This document shows positions 24,246 through 34,500 of a stretch of 64,000 bases of DNA, piece by piece; position 1 is the stretch's first letter, and every line of letters starts with the position of its first letter. Below the pieces are notes generated by a model. It did no database searches, was not told the DNA's origin, and saw nothing but the letters and a program-made list of their open reading frames with translations. The translations under genes and the position numbers were made by a program. Origin of the DNA: Pseudomonadota bacterium (GTDB lineage: Bacteria; Pseudomonadota; Gammaproteobacteria; Burkholderiales; Thiobacillaceae). Location: contig JAURYL010000022.1 in assembly GCA_030653935.1 (NCBI GenBank), positions 1-64,000 of the forward strand. Direction: 5' to 3'.

Positions 24246-25094
24246 TCAGAGTGCGCGCCGGGCCAGTTCCAGTAGCCGCGCGACACGCTGCTCGGTGGCC
24301 GGGTGGGTGCGGAACAGGCCGGCCAGATCGCCGCCGGAAAGCGGGTTGATGATCATCATCTGCGCGGTTTCCGGGTGCAGGTCGGCGGTATGCAGGGGCG
24401 TGCCACGCGCGTAGGACTCGATCTTGCGCAGGGCGGCGGCGAGCGCTTCCGGATCGCCGGAGATTTCCGCGCCGCCCCGGTCGGCGCCGAACTCGCGGGC
24501 GCGGGAGATGGCCATCTGGATCAGGGTGGCGGCCAGCGGCGCCAGGATCATGACCACCAATTGCACGATCATGTTGGGCCGTTCGCGGTCGCCGCCACCG
24601 AACAGGAAGCCGAACTGGGCCAGCGCGGAGATGGCGCCAGCCACGGTGGCGGAAATCGTGGAGGTGAGGATGTCGCGGTTCTTCACGTGCGCCAGTTCAT
24701 GCGCCATCACCCCGCGCAGTTCGCGCGCCGAGAGCAGACGCAGAATGCCGCTGGTGGCGGCGACGGCGGCGTGTTCCGGGTTGCGCCCGGTGGCGAAGGC
24801 GTTGGGCTGTGCTTCGTCGATAAGATAGACCTTGGGCATGGGCAAATCCGCGCGCCGCGCCAGATCCGCGACCATGTTGTAGAACTCGGGCGCGTCCGCC
24901 GGACCGATTTCCTGGGCGTTGTACATGCGCAGGACCATCTTGTCGGAATTCCAGTAGGCCCACAGGTTCATGGCGCCGCCGAGGAGCAGGGCAATCAACA
25001 TGCCGACGGCGCCGCCGAGCAACATCCCCACCGCGCCGAACAGGGCCAGGATGGCGGCCATCAGCAGGGTGGTTTTCAGCCAGTTGTTGAGCAT
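24246..25094 (-). CDS. htpX: Membrane zinc metalloprotease HtpX
   Basis: This 282-aa M48-family protease has two N-terminal membrane helices ([37 protein letters not shown]). The zinc motif is [11 protein letters not shown], with two further helices after it ([13 protein letters not shown] and [17 protein letters not shown]). The third ligand Glu lies in [13 protein letters not shown]. HtpX degrades misfolded inner-membrane proteins under heat or envelope stress. It lies upstream of fmt-def on the opposite side of a small GC palindrome at about 25190. Confidence 0.95.
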   Translation of the reverse strand: MLNNWLKTTLLMAAILALFGAVGMLLGGAVGMLIALLLGGAMNLWAYWNSDKMVLRMYNAQEIGPADAPEFYNMVADLARRADLPMPKVYLIDEAQPNAFATGRNPEHAAVAATSGILRLLSARELRGVMAHELAHVKNRDILTSTISATVAGAISALAQFGFLFGGGDRERPNMIVQLVVMILAPLAATLIQMAISRAREFGADRGGAEISGDPEALAAALRKIESYARGTPLHTADLHPETAQMMIINPLSGGDLAGLFRTHPATEQRVARLLELARRAL

Positions 25095-25212
25095 TTCGAG
25101 ATTCCCTTGGCGAATTCAACTGCCGCCATAGATACGGGGGCGGGGAAATAATTCAACGGTTTTGTCGCGCCGGCGGTTTGGCTTGCAGAAAAGAGCCGGC
25201 GAGACGCCGGCG

Positions 25213-26133
25213 CTACATCAGTAGGTCGCCCGGTTTGATTGTGCTGCCCGCGAGAAACGCGGCGATGGGCAGGCGCTTGCCGCCGGGTTTCTGCGCTTCC
25301 GTGATGTCGAGTGCGCCGGTACCGCAGGCGATACGTAGCGCGTCCTTGTTCACCGCCAGCACTGCTCCCGGCTGGCCGCTGGCGTCCACCGGGCGCGCCT
25401 GCCAGAGCTTGATCGTCTCGCCGCCGAACAGCGCATGGGCGCCGGGGAAGGGGTTGAAGGCGCGAATCTGGCGATCCAGTTCCACGGCTGAACGATTCCA
25501 GTCGAGGCGGGCGTCGTCCTTGGTGATTTTCTTCGCGTAGCTGGCCAGGGCGTCGTCCTGTTGCTCGCCGAGCATCGTTTCCAGCCGGGGCAGCAGGGCG
25601 ACGATTTCGCGCGCGCCTAGTGCCGCCAGCTTGTCGTGCAGGCTGCCGGTGGTGTCGTCGGCGAGGATGGGCAGGGCGGCGCGGGTGAGCATGGCGCCGG
25701 TGTCCAGGCCCTTGTCCATTTGCATCAGGGTGATGCCGGTTTCCGCGTCGCCCGCCTCGATGGCGCGGTGGATGGGCGCGGCGCCGCGCCAGCGCGGCAG
25801 CAGGGAGGCGTGGATGTTGACGCAGCCAAGGCGCGGCATGCCCAGCGCGGCTTCCGGCAGAATCAGGCCATAGGCGGCAACCACCATGGCATCGGCGGCG
25901 GCGTCCGCGATGGGCTGGCGTGCTGCTTCAGTCTTCAGATTTTCCGGCTGCGCCACGGTCAGGCCATGCGCCAGCGCGACTTCCTTCACCGGGCTGGCCT
26001 TGAGTTTCATGCCGCGCCCCGCCGGCCGATCCGGCTGGGTCAGGACCAGGGGGATTTCATGTCCGGCGGCGATCAGGGCGCGCAGGGCGGCGGCGGCGAA
26101 TTCGGGTGTTCCGGCGAAGATCAGGCGCATCAC
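25213..26133 (-). CDS. fmt: Methionyl-tRNA formyltransferase
   Basis: This 306-aa protein starts [20 protein letters not shown]. The catalytic stretch is [21 protein letters not shown], and the Asp motif is [19 protein letters not shown]. It has the C-terminal OB-like tRNA-binding domain. It formylates initiator Met-tRNA. The start overlaps the def stop by 4 nt, the classic def-fmt operon order. Confidence 0.96.
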   Translation of the reverse strand: MMRLIFAGTPEFAAAALRALIAAGHEIPLVLTQPDRPAGRGMKLKASPVKEVALAHGLTVAQPENLKTEAARQPIADAAADAMVVAAYGLILPEAALGMPRLGCVNIHASLLPRWRGAAPIHRAIEAGDAETGITLMQMDKGLDTGAMLTRAALPILADDTTGSLHDKLAALGAREIVALLPRLETMLGEQQDDALASYAKKITKDDARLDWNRSAVELDRQIRAFNPFPGAHALFGGETIKLWQARPVDASGQPGAVLAVNKDALRIACGTGALDITEAQKPGGKRLPIAAFLAGSTIKPGDLLM

Positions 26134-26633
26134 ATTACTTCCCGCGCCTGTTTCAGGAGTTTCTTGCGAATACGCTCCTGTTTCAGGCGGGAAAGATATT
26201 CCACGAACACCTTGCCATCGAGGTGGTCGATCTCATGCTGGATACAGACCGCGAGCAGGCCGTCCGCCTCCCGTTCGAAGGGCTGTCCCCGACTATCCAG
26301 GGCGCGCACCCGGATGCGTTCCGGACGGGTGACGGTGTCGTAGATGCCGGGTACCGAGAGGCAGCCTTCCTCGTGTTCGCTCTGGCCGCTGGTGGCGATG
26401 ATCTCGGGGTTGATGAACACCTGGAGCGCGTCCTTGGACTCGCTGATGTCCACCAGGATCAAGCGCACATGACGGTCCACCTGGGTGGCGGCGAGGCCGA
26501 TGCCGGGCGCCGCGTACATGGTCTCCGCCATGTCGGCGACGAGCGTCCGGATTTCGTCGTCCACCGTGGCGATGGGCTGGGCAACCTTGTGCAGGCGCGG
26601 GTCGGGATAATGAACAATCTTGAGCAGGGCCAT
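26130..26633 (-). CDS. def: Peptide deformylase
   Basis: This 167-aa protein has the three deformylase motifs in order: [19 protein letters not shown] and [12 protein letters not shown] (metal-binding HExxH type). It removes the formyl group from nascent proteins. It is divergent from the LysM gene, with 107 bp between them holding both promoters. Confidence 0.96.
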   Translation of the reverse strand: MALLKIVHYPDPRLHKVAQPIATVDDEIRTLVADMAETMYAAPGIGLAATQVDRHVRLILVDISESKDALQVFINPEIIATSGQSEHEEGCLSVPGIYDTVTRPERIRVRALDSRGQPFEREADGLLAVCIQHEIDHLDGKVFVEYLSRLKQERIRKKLLKQAREVM

Positions 26634-26740
26634 GGTCTATGAGAGGGGTACGTGCAAATTCGAAGAAACTGGTTTAAGTTCGCTGCGGACTCCATTATAA
26701 ATCAGCGTGTTTCGCGCTTTAACGCCATAGGGCAGGAACC

Positions 26741-27844
26741 ATGCGTACCTTTTTTCTGTTTGCCGTCTTATCTCTGACATTCCCAAGTTGGGCGGACCAG
26801 GTTCGTCTCCGGGACAACGCCCCCGAGAAACATGTCGTGGTCAAGGGCGATACCCTCTGGGATATTTCGGAAACCTTCCTGAAAGACCCCTGGCAGTGGC
26901 CAAACGTCTGGCGGCTCAACCGGGATGAAATCAGCAACCCGCATCTGATCTATCCCGGCGACGTGGTGCGGCTTTCCCGCGATGCCGACGGCAATATCCG
27001 CCTCAGTCTGGAAAAGGGGCCGCGCATCGAGCAGACGGTGAAGTTGTCGCCGCGCGCCTATGGCGAGCCCATCATCATCAAGGAAACCGGCATCCCCAGC
27101 ATTCCCGAGCGGGCGATCAAGCCGTTGCTGTCACGTGGCGGCGTCGGCGACCCGAGCGATCTGGACAAGGCGCCGCGCATTCTCGGTTCCCGCGACGCGC
27201 GCGTGATGTTCGGCGCCGGGGATCGCGTTTTCGCCGGCAAGGGCGATGGCGACACCGTCGATTGGCGCATCGTGCGTCTGGGGCAGCCGATCCGCAACCT
27301 GGACGACAAGAACGAAGTGCTGGCTTACGAGCTGATTCATCTCGGCGAGGGCCAGACCGAGCTGCCCGGCGACCCGCAATTGCTGCGCATCACCCACGCC
27401 GAGCAGGAAATCCTGGAGCGCGACCGGCTGCTGCCGGCCTGGAAAGTGGAACCCATCCAGTATGTGCCGCATGCCCCGGACAAGCCCATCTCCGCGCGGG
27501 TGGCGGCGACGCTGGGCGGTACCGTGCTGGCCGGCGCCTGGATGACGGTGGTACTCGACAAGGGCATCCGCGATGGCCTGGAGCATGGCCACGTCCTGGC
27601 GCTGTATCGCGCCGGCCGCTCGGTGGCTGATCCGAAGTGCGTGCGCGCCGACAAGATCGCCTTCCTCGCCGGCGGCGAGGGTCACGCCAAGGATTGCATC
27701 CCCGACAAGGGGGATCGCAGCGCCCTGCCCGACACGCGCGTCGGCCTCGCTTTCGTCTACCGGGTGTTCAACAAGGTGTCTTACGCCTTGGTGATGAAGA
27801 GCGAAGAGCAGATCGTCAAAGGCGACCGCGCCCGTAACCCCTGA
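26741..27844 (+). CDS. Exported LysM-domain peptidoglycan-binding protein
   Basis: This 367-aa protein has a signal peptide (MRTFFLFAVLSLTFPSWA) and one LysM domain (residues 30-75, VVKGDTLWDISETFL .. HLIYPGDVVRL). A large domain of unknown fold follows. It is conserved in betaproteobacteria immediately upstream of dprA, as here. It probably binds cell-wall glycan in the periplasm; no enzymatic motif is visible. Confidence 0.88.
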   Translation: MRTFFLFAVLSLTFPSWADQVRLRDNAPEKHVVVKGDTLWDISETFLKDPWQWPNVWRLNRDEISNPHLIYPGDVVRLSRDADGNIRLSLEKGPRIEQTVKLSPRAYGEPIIIKETGIPSIPERAIKPLLSRGGVGDPSDLDKAPRILGSRDARVMFGAGDRVFAGKGDGDTVDWRIVRLGQPIRNLDDKNEVLAYELIHLGEGQTELPGDPQLLRITHAEQEILERDRLLPAWKVEPIQYVPHAPDKPISARVAATLGGTVLAGAWMTVVLDKGIRDGLEHGHVLALYRAGRSVADPKCVRADKIAFLAGGEGHAKDCIPDKGDRSALPDTRVGLAFVYRVFNKVSYALVMKSEEQIVKGDRARNP

Positions 27845-27878
27845 CCGCGCGCTGGCATGATCGCCGGCCGCCACCCTC

Positions 27879-28946
27879 ATGCCGCTGCACCCTGACGCCC
27901 CTTATTGGCTGGCCCTGGAAGCCGTTCCCGGTCTCGGCCCGGACGCGTTGCGCCGATTGTTCGACGCCTTCCCCTCGGTGACGGACATCTGCGGGGCGAG
28001 GCCGGCGCAACTGGCGCCCCTGGTTGGCGACAAGCTCGCCGCCGGCATCGCCGCCGCCACCGCGCCGGAGGCCGGTCTGGACTGGCTGGCGGCGCCGGAG
28101 AATCACCTGATCACCTGGAACGACCCCACTTATCCGGCGTCACTGCGCGACCTCGCCGGCGCGCCCGCCTGGCTCTATGTGAAGGGCGACCCGGAATGGC
28201 TGGCGCGGCCGATGCTGGCCATGGTCGGCAGCCGTAACGCGACACCGCAGGGCTTGCGTGACGCCCGCGCCTTCGCGGAAGCGCTTTCCGAGGCAGGCCT
28301 GACCATCGTCAGCGGCCTCGCGCTCGGTATTGACGCCGCCGCCCATGAAGGGGGGCTCGCGGGGCTGGCGAGCAGCGTCGCGGTGGTCGGCACCGGCCTT
28401 GATCGCGTCTATCCGGCGCGTAACCGCGAGCTGGCGCACCGTCTGGCGGCGGGCGGCGCCATCGTCTCCGAATTCCCGATCGGCACGCCGCCGAAACGCG
28501 GTCACTTCCCGCGCCGCAATCGCCTCATCAGTGGCCTTTCGCTCGGCGTGCTGGTGGTGGAAGCGGCCTTGAAGAGCGGCTCCCTGATCACCGCGCGGCT
28601 GGCCGGCGAGCAGGGCCGCGACGTCTTCGCCATCCCCGGTTCCATCCACTCGCCGCTGTCCAAGGGCTGTCATTACCTGATCAAACAGGGCGCGAAGCTG
28701 GTGGAGTCCGCCAACGACGTTCTGGAAGAACTGGGCCGCCGTCTGCCCGCGGCAAACCCCGCCGTGACAGCGGCCGCAACTCCCGATGAACTGCTCGATG
28801 CCCTGGCTGGTGGCCCGTTGTCATCGGACCAGCTCGGCGACCGCCTCGGCTTGACGGTGGAAACGCTTTCGGTCAGGCTTCTCGAGGCCGAAATGGCCGG
28901 CCAGGTCGCCCGAATGCCCGGCGGCCTCTACCAAAGACTCTACTAA
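27879..28946 (+). CDS. dprA: DNA processing protein DprA
   Basis: This 355-aa protein has an N-terminal SAM-like region and a Rossmann core with VGSRNATPQGLRDA, IVSGLALGIDAAAHEGGL, GTGLDRVYPARN and RRNRLISGLSLGVLVVEA. A C-terminal winged-helix (DMprA DLD-like) domain completes it. DprA loads RecA on incoming single-stranded DNA in natural transformation. It lies 34 bp after the LysM gene and precedes smg. Confidence 0.95.
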   Translation: MPLHPDAPYWLALEAVPGLGPDALRRLFDAFPSVTDICGARPAQLAPLVGDKLAAGIAAATAPEAGLDWLAAPENHLITWNDPTYPASLRDLAGAPAWLYVKGDPEWLARPMLAMVGSRNATPQGLRDARAFAEALSEAGLTIVSGLALGIDAAAHEGGLAGLASSVAVVGTGLDRVYPARNRELAHRLAAGGAIVSEFPIGTPPKRGHFPRRNRLISGLSLGVLVVEAALKSGSLITARLAGEQGRDVFAIPGSIHSPLSKGCHYLIKQGAKLVESANDVLEELGRRLPAANPAVTAAATPDELLDALAGGPLSSDQLGDRLGLTVETLSVRLLEAEMAGQVARMPGGLYQRLY

Positions 28947-29066
28947 TTGTGGGTTTGTTAATGCATAACCTGAACATTCTGGCTGCGCCAACGGGCGCAT
29001 TGCCGCGTTGCATCGCATCCCTCTAACCTACCCATAATCGCCCAAGTTATTCATTAACGAGCCCTA

Positions 29067-29531
29067 ATGTTCGACATCCTTCTCTACCTCTACGACACCT
29101 ATCTGTTTTCCGACCAGTTTCCGGCCCCGGAACAGCTTTCCCGCAAGCTGTCCGCCGCCGGTTTCGAGGATGACGATATCGGCGCCGCGCTCGACTGGCT
29201 GGCCGCCCTTGATGATCTGGCGCCTAGCGATGCCGGTGAAGGCGTGCCGTCACTGCGTTGCTACAACGATGTCGAAATCAGCCGCCTCGCCACCGAGGGA
29301 CGAGGTTTCCTGGCTTTCCTGGAAGGCAGCAAGCTGCTCTCGCCACTCGCCCGCGAATGGGTGATCGACCGGGCGATGGCCCTGGAAGACACCGAAGTCT
29401 CCGCCGACCGCATCAAGTGGATCGCCCTGCTCGCCCTCTGGAAGCTGAACGGCGCCGGCGACGTGCTCTGGTTGGAAGACCTGGTTCGCGGCGGCGGCGA
29501 AGACGACGACTGGCAACCCACTCTCCACTGA
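29067..29531 (+). CDS. smg: Smg protein (DUF494)
   Basis: This 154-aa acidic protein starts MFDILLYLYDTYLFSD, has the central DDIGAALDWLAALDDL and ends in WLEDLVRGGGEDDDWQPTLH. Position after dprA and before a type IA topoisomerase matches other proteobacteria. Function remains unknown; a helical DNA- or RNA-related role has been proposed for the family. Confidence 0.92.
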   Translation: MFDILLYLYDTYLFSDQFPAPEQLSRKLSAAGFEDDDIGAALDWLAALDDLAPSDAGEGVPSLRCYNDVEISRLATEGRGFLAFLEGSKLLSPLAREWVIDRAMALEDTEVSADRIKWIALLALWKLNGAGDVLWLEDLVRGGGEDDDWQPTLH

Positions 29532-29540
29532 CGGATTCCC

Positions 29541-32213
29541 GTGCCCAAACAACTCATCATTGCCGAGAAGCCCTCGGTCGCTCAGGACATCGCCCGCGCT
29601 CTGGGCGGTTTCACCAAAGAGAAAGACTTCTTCGAGTCCGAGAATTTCGTGCTGTCCTCCGCCGTCGGCCACTTGCTGGAACTGACCCTGCCGGAGGAGT
29701 ACGAGGTCAAACGCGGCAAATGGTCGTTCGCGAATCTGCCGGTGATTCCGCCGCATTTCGCGCTGAAACCGGTCGAGAAGACCGAAGACCGCTTGAAAAT
29801 GCTGACCCGTCTGATCAAGCGCAAGGATGTCGATGGCCTGATCAACGCCTGTGACGCGGGACGCGAAGGCGAGCTGATCTTCAATTACATCGCCCAGCAC
29901 AGCGCCACCAAGAAGCCGGTACGCCGCCTCTGGTTGCAGTCGATGACCCAGGGCGCCATCCGCGACGGCTTCGGCTCGCTGCGCGAAGCCTCGGAAATGG
30001 AAGGCCTGCGCGCCGCCGCCATCAGCCGCGCGGAAAGCGACTGGTTGATCGGCATCAACGGCACCCGCGCGATGACCGCTTTCAACTCCAAGACCGGCGG
30101 CTTCCACCTCACCACCGTCGGCCGCGTGCAGACGCCCACCCTGGCCATCGTGGTCGGGCGCGAAGAGCGCATCCGCAAGTTTGTGGCGCGCGCCTACTGG
30201 GAACTGGAAGGCCGTTTTGCCGGAGAGAAGGGTGAATACGTCGGGCGCTGGTTCGACGAAAAATTCAAGAAGGTCGAGGACGACGAACACGCTACCGCCT
30301 ATCGTCTCTGGGAACAGCCACGCGCCGAGACGATTCGTGACGCCTGCCTCGGGCAGCCGGCCACGGCCACGGAAGAAACCAAGCCGTCCAGCCAGTTGTC
30401 GCCGTTGCTCTACGATCTGACCAGCCTGCAACGCGAGGCCAACGGCCGTTTCGGCTTCTCTGCCAAGACCACCCTGGGCCTGGCGCAGGCGCTCTACGAA
30501 AAGCACAAGGTGCTGACTTATCCGCGTACCGACGCGCGCGCCCTGCCCGAGGACTACCTGCCGACGGTGAAGGAAGTGCTGGGCAATCTGCCCGAGATAT
30601 ACGCGCCGCTGGCCGCCACCATCCTGGAAAAAAACTGGCTGGACGAGACCAAGCCGCTGAACAAGCGCATTTTCAACAACAGCAAGATTTCCGATCACTT
30701 CGCCATCATCCCCACCGGCACGGCGCCGAAGTCGCTCAACGAGGTCGAGCAGAAACTCTACGATCTGGTCACCCGCCGTTTCCTGGCGGTGTTCTATCCG
30801 GCGGCGGAGTATTCGATCACCACCCGCATCACCCGCGTCGCGAAAGAGGCGTTCAAGACCGAAGGCAAGGTGCTGGTGAATCCGGGCTGGTTGACGGTCT
30901 ACGGCAAGGAATCCCAGGTCGAAGACGGTGATGGCGGGCCTTCGCTGGTGCCCATCGTCCCCGGCGAAACCCTGGAAACGAAATCGGTGGACATCAAGGC
31001 CGCCTTCACCCGCCCGCCGCCGCGCTTCAACGAAGCCACGCTACTGTCCGCGATGGAAGGCGCCGGCAAGATGGTGGAAGATGAGGAACTGCGCGCCGCC
31101 ATGGGTACCCGCGGCCTCGGCACGCCGGCGACACGGGCGCAGATCATCGAAAACCTGATCTCCGAGGTCTACATGCACCGTGAGGGGCGAGACCTGATCC
31201 CCACCGCCAAGGCCTTCTCGCTGATTACCCTGTTGCGCGGGCTTGGCGTCACCGAACTGGCCTCGCCGGAACTCACCGGAGAATGGGAATCCAAGCTGGC
31301 GCAAGTCGAGCGCGGCAAGCTCTCGCGCGCGGAATTCATGGGGCACATCACCGCCCTGACCCAGGACATCGTCGAGCGCGCCAAGCGCTACGAATCCGAC
31401 ACCGTGCCGGGCGACTTCGCCACCCTGAAAACGCCCTGCCCGAAATGCGGCGGCGTGTTGAAGGAAAACTACAAGAAGTTCGCCTGCCAGGCCTGCGACT
31501 GGAGCACCTGGAAGATCGTCGCCAGCCGCCAGTTCGAGGTTTCCGAAATGGAGGCCCTGCTCAGCGTGGGCAAGATCGGCCCGCTCACCGGCTTCCGCAA
31601 CAAGATGGGCCGCCCGTTCGACGCCGAGATTCGCCTTAACGACGACAAGATGCCGGAATTCGACTTCGGCCAGCCGCGCGAGGGCGAGGAAGCGGAGCCT
31701 GTGGATTTCTCCGCCCAGGAAAGCCTGGGCAAGTGTCCCAAGTGCGGCGCGGCGGTCTACGAACACGGCAACTCCTTTGTCTGCGAAAAGAGCGTCGGCG
31801 CCGAACGCGCCTGCGATTTCCGCAGCGGCAAGCTGATCCTGCAACAGCCGGTGGAACGCGCCCAGATGCAGAAATTACTCGCGGAAGGCAAGACTGATCT
31901 GTTGACCGGCTTCGTCTCCGCCCGCACCCGGCGCAAGTTCTCCGCCTTCCTGGTGCGCGACAAGGCCGGCAAAGTCAGTTTTGAGTTCGAGCCGCGTGCC
32001 GAGGGTGCCAGCAAGCGCGCCGCGCCTGAACCGGGCAAGGAGCTCGGCGCCCACCCGAGCGACGGCAAGCTCGTCACGCTCAAGTCCGGCCGCTATGGCC
32101 CCTATGTGCAGCACGGCAAGCTCAACGCCACTCTGCCCAAGGACATGAACCCGGACGCCATCACCCTGGAACAGGCCGTCGAGTTGCTGGCGATCAAGGC
32201 GGCGGGCAAGTAG
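29541..32213 (+). CDS. topB: Type IA DNA topoisomerase (topoisomerase III family)
   Basis: This 890-aa protein starts with a Toprim domain (KQLIIAEKPSVAQDIARAL .. DAGREGELIF). The active-site tyrosine lies in LTYPRTDARALPEDYL (about residue 330), and the decatenation/TOP1Ac region contains GTRGLGTPATRA. Two Cys zinc-ribbon repeats (CPKCGG..CQACDW; CPKCGAAVYEHG) and repeated topoisomerase C-terminal modules follow. Its N-terminus resembles TopB more than TopA. This slot after smg is often topA in relatives, so it may be a lineage replacement. It starts 10 bp after smg. Confidence 0.9.
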   Translation: MPKQLIIAEKPSVAQDIARALGGFTKEKDFFESENFVLSSAVGHLLELTLPEEYEVKRGKWSFANLPVIPPHFALKPVEKTEDRLKMLTRLIKRKDVDGLINACDAGREGELIFNYIAQHSATKKPVRRLWLQSMTQGAIRDGFGSLREASEMEGLRAAAISRAESDWLIGINGTRAMTAFNSKTGGFHLTTVGRVQTPTLAIVVGREERIRKFVARAYWELEGRFAGEKGEYVGRWFDEKFKKVEDDEHATAYRLWEQPRAETIRDACLGQPATATEETKPSSQLSPLLYDLTSLQREANGRFGFSAKTTLGLAQALYEKHKVLTYPRTDARALPEDYLPTVKEVLGNLPEIYAPLAATILEKNWLDETKPLNKRIFNNSKISDHFAIIPTGTAPKSLNEVEQKLYDLVTRRFLAVFYPAAEYSITTRITRVAKEAFKTEGKVLVNPGWLTVYGKESQVEDGDGGPSLVPIVPGETLETKSVDIKAAFTRPPPRFNEATLLSAMEGAGKMVEDEELRAAMGTRGLGTPATRAQIIENLISEVYMHREGRDLIPTAKAFSLITLLRGLGVTELASPELTGEWESKLAQVERGKLSRAEFMGHITALTQDIVERAKRYESDTVPGDFATLKTPCPKCGGVLKENYKKFACQACDWSTWKIVASRQFEVSEMEALLSVGKIGPLTGFRNKMGRPFDAEIRLNDDKMPEFDFGQPREGEEAEPVDFSAQESLGKCPKCGAAVYEHGNSFVCEKSVGAERACDFRSGKLILQQPVERAQMQKLLAEGKTDLLTGFVSARTRRKFSAFLVRDKAGKVSFEFEPRAEGASKRAAPEPGKELGAHPSDGKLVTLKSGRYGPYVQHGKLNATLPKDMNPDAITLEQAVELLAIKAAGK

Positions 32214-32228
32214 CCGGCCGGCAACATC

Positions 32229-33521
32229 ATGACGTTCAGCATGATTAATCGGCGCCCAATCGGGATTGATCTGTTCGCGGGCGCGGGCGGCATGTCCCTC
32301 GGTTTTGAACAAGCCGGATTCGACATCGCCGCCGCCGTCGAAATCGATCCGGTCCACTGCGCCACTCATGAATTCAATTTTCCGCATACCGCGACAATCT
32401 GCGCCAGCGTGGTTGATCTGTCGGGCGACGACATCCGGCGTCATGCCGGGCTGGGTATCAATGACATAGACGTGGTTTTCGGAGGCGCGCCCTGTCAGGG
32501 GTTTTCATTGATCGGAAAACGGGTGCTCGATGATCCTCGGAATCAGCTTGTTTTCCACTTCATGCGCCTGGTTGCCGAACTGCGGCCCAAATACTTCGTG
32601 TTCGAAAACGTCAAAGGGCTGACGTTGGGCAAACATGCGGCTTTTTTACAAGAACTGATCACGGCATTCGGCGAACGTGGCTATGACGTCTTGTTGCCTT
32701 ATCGAGTTCTAAATGCGGCGGATTACGGTGTGCCACAAGATCGCCACCGCTTGTTCCTGATCGGGGCACGGAGTGGCCTCGATCTGCCCCGGTATCCAAG
32801 TGCCGCAAGGACACGCGTCACGGTGGCTGATGCGATCAGTGATCTGCCGGACGCAGATGCCTTTGTCGTGTTGAACGCGAACGACTCGGTGCGTACCACG
32901 TGGGAGACCCTTTCGCCCTACGCACGACGCCTGCGCGGACTCGATAACGATCCGGGCGACTATTCATATCGCCGCGATTTTGACGCCGGTCTGCTGACCT
33001 CCAGCTTGCGAACCAAACATACCGAGTTGTCCAGAAGTCGATTTCTTGCCACATTGCCTGGCAAGACCGAGCCGATCAGCCGTTTCCGCAAACTACCGGA
33101 GGCCGGGCTTTGCAACACACTTCGCGCGGGTACCGATAGCGCGCGTGGTGCGTTCACTTCGCCACGTCCCATCCACCCGACCCTGCCACGCGTGATTACC
33201 GTTCGTGAAGCCGCGCGCCTGCATTCCTATCCCGACTGGTTCCGCTTGCATTCAACCAAGTGGCACGGTTTTCGTCAGATCGGCAATAGCGTCCCGCCGT
33301 TACTCGCTCGCGCAGTGGCGGGTGAAATAATTCGTGCGCTAGGCGTCTTACCGAGACGCCCATGTGGCATCACGGAGCGCGGCAATGAAGGGCTGCTTAA
33401 ACTTGGCATGGGCGAAGCCGCGATTCGTTTTCGCGTACCGCGCAACGTCATCGCGCAGCGTCTGCGCAAGAAAGACATGAATCAGCTCGACTTGTTGGAG
33501 GCCATGCATGCCCAAGGCTGA
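32229..33521 (+). CDS. C5-cytosine DNA methyltransferase of a type II restriction-modification system
   Basis: This 430-aa protein has the standard m5C motifs in order: I (IDLFAGAGGMSLGFEQAG), IV with the catalytic Cys (GGAPCQGFS), VI (ENVKGL), VIII (QDRHRLFLIGAR) and X (GNSVPPLLARAVAGEI). The target-recognition region lies between VIII and X. It begins 16 bp after topB and overlaps the next gene by 14 bp. Base composition is visibly lower in GC than topB, suggesting acquisition by transfer. A few codons of start ambiguity remain (Met1 or Met5). Confidence 0.93.
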   Translation: MTFSMINRRPIGIDLFAGAGGMSLGFEQAGFDIAAAVEIDPVHCATHEFNFPHTATICASVVDLSGDDIRRHAGLGINDIDVVFGGAPCQGFSLIGKRVLDDPRNQLVFHFMRLVAELRPKYFVFENVKGLTLGKHAAFLQELITAFGERGYDVLLPYRVLNAADYGVPQDRHRLFLIGARSGLDLPRYPSAARTRVTVADAISDLPDADAFVVLNANDSVRTTWETLSPYARRLRGLDNDPGDYSYRRDFDAGLLTSSLRTKHTELSRSRFLATLPGKTEPISRFRKLPEAGLCNTLRAGTDSARGAFTSPRPIHPTLPRVITVREAARLHSYPDWFRLHSTKWHGFRQIGNSVPPLLARAVAGEIIRALGVLPRRPCGITERGNEGLLKLGMGEAAIRFRVPRNVIAQRLRKKDMNQLDLLEAMHAQG

Positions 33522-34329
33522 CGAGGCCAGGACCGACAGGCAACTCAACAGATATGGTGTGATCATTTCACGCGTGTTTGAAGATCACTACCGGGACGGT
33601 ATCCTTGAATTTGAGTTCACCCGCGACGAGTTCGTGTCGGTTGCCGCTGTTTTGAAGCTTGCCCCTCCAAAGAATATCGGTGATGTGCCGTATTCCTTCC
33701 GCTATCGCAATGAACTACCTTCGAGCATCCGCGCGACCGCGCAGCCAGGTTGCGAGTGGATCATCGAAGGCGCTGGGCACGGTAAATACCGCTTCAAGCA
33801 GGTTCGGCTTAACCGCATCGTCCCGCGTAACGAATTGCTTGCGATCAAAGTACCCGATGCGACGCCGGAAATTATCGGCGCCTACTCGCTTTCGGACGAA
33901 CAAGCGTTGCTCGCCAAAGTTCGTTACAACCGTCTGATCGACATCTTTCTAGGCATCGCCGCGTTCTCGCTGCAAAACCACCTGCGCACCACTGTCAAAA
34001 ATGTCGGACAGATTGAAATCGACGAGGTCTATGTCGGCATAGATCGCCACGGCCGTCAGTTTGTTGTGCCGGTTCAGGCAAAGGGAGGCAGCGACAAGCA
34101 TGGCACTGTGCAGACACAGCAAGACATTCTCTGTTGTGCCGAAAAGTTTCCTGGCCTGATCTGCCGGGCCGTCTCCGCGCAGTTTATGAACGACGACCGC
34201 ATTGCCATGTTTGAACTGGCTTTGCAGGACGGTGAAATCAAGGTCGTCGAGGAGAAACATTACCGGCTCGTACCGTCGTCCGACATTACCGCGAACGATT
34301 TGCGCATCTACGGCACGCGCGTGCCCTAA
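33508..34329 (+). CDS. Probable type II restriction endonuclease
   Basis: This 273-aa protein has a candidate PD-(D/E)XK centre: IEIDEVYVGIDRHG, then VVPVQAKGGSDKHG about 10 residues later, giving acidic residues and a Q-x-K. The overlap with a cytosine methyltransferase gene is the usual restriction-modification arrangement. It would cut unmodified copies of the sequence the methyltransferase protects. The recognition site cannot be inferred. The name rests on context plus this motif. Confidence 0.75.
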   Translation: MPKADEARTDRQLNRYGVIISRVFEDHYRDGILEFEFTRDEFVSVAAVLKLAPPKNIGDVPYSFRYRNELPSSIRATAQPGCEWIIEGAGHGKYRFKQVRLNRIVPRNELLAIKVPDATPEIIGAYSLSDEQALLAKVRYNRLIDIFLGIAAFSLQNHLRTTVKNVGQIEIDEVYVGIDRHGRQFVVPVQAKGGSDKHGTVQTQQDILCCAEKFPGLICRAVSAQFMNDDRIAMFELALQDGEIKVVEEKHYRLVPSSDITANDLRIYGTRVP

Positions 34330-34500
34330 ACATGACGGGTTCCGCATCTTGTGTGTTTTTACGCGCACACATCGAGGGGAGCCGTTGGTCAACATTTGTC
34401 GGCCAGGGACAAAGGCCTCTCCCACGGGGCGCAATGCCGACATTACCCCCAGGAAGTACTCGCCACCCGAAGGGGTCACATACGTCCTGACTTCTTGAAC

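Noticed and set aside
34202-34498. 98-codon plus-strand frame after the restriction endonuclease gene
   Set aside because: It starts inside the endonuclease gene in another frame, has no recognisable motif and no ribosome-binding site.
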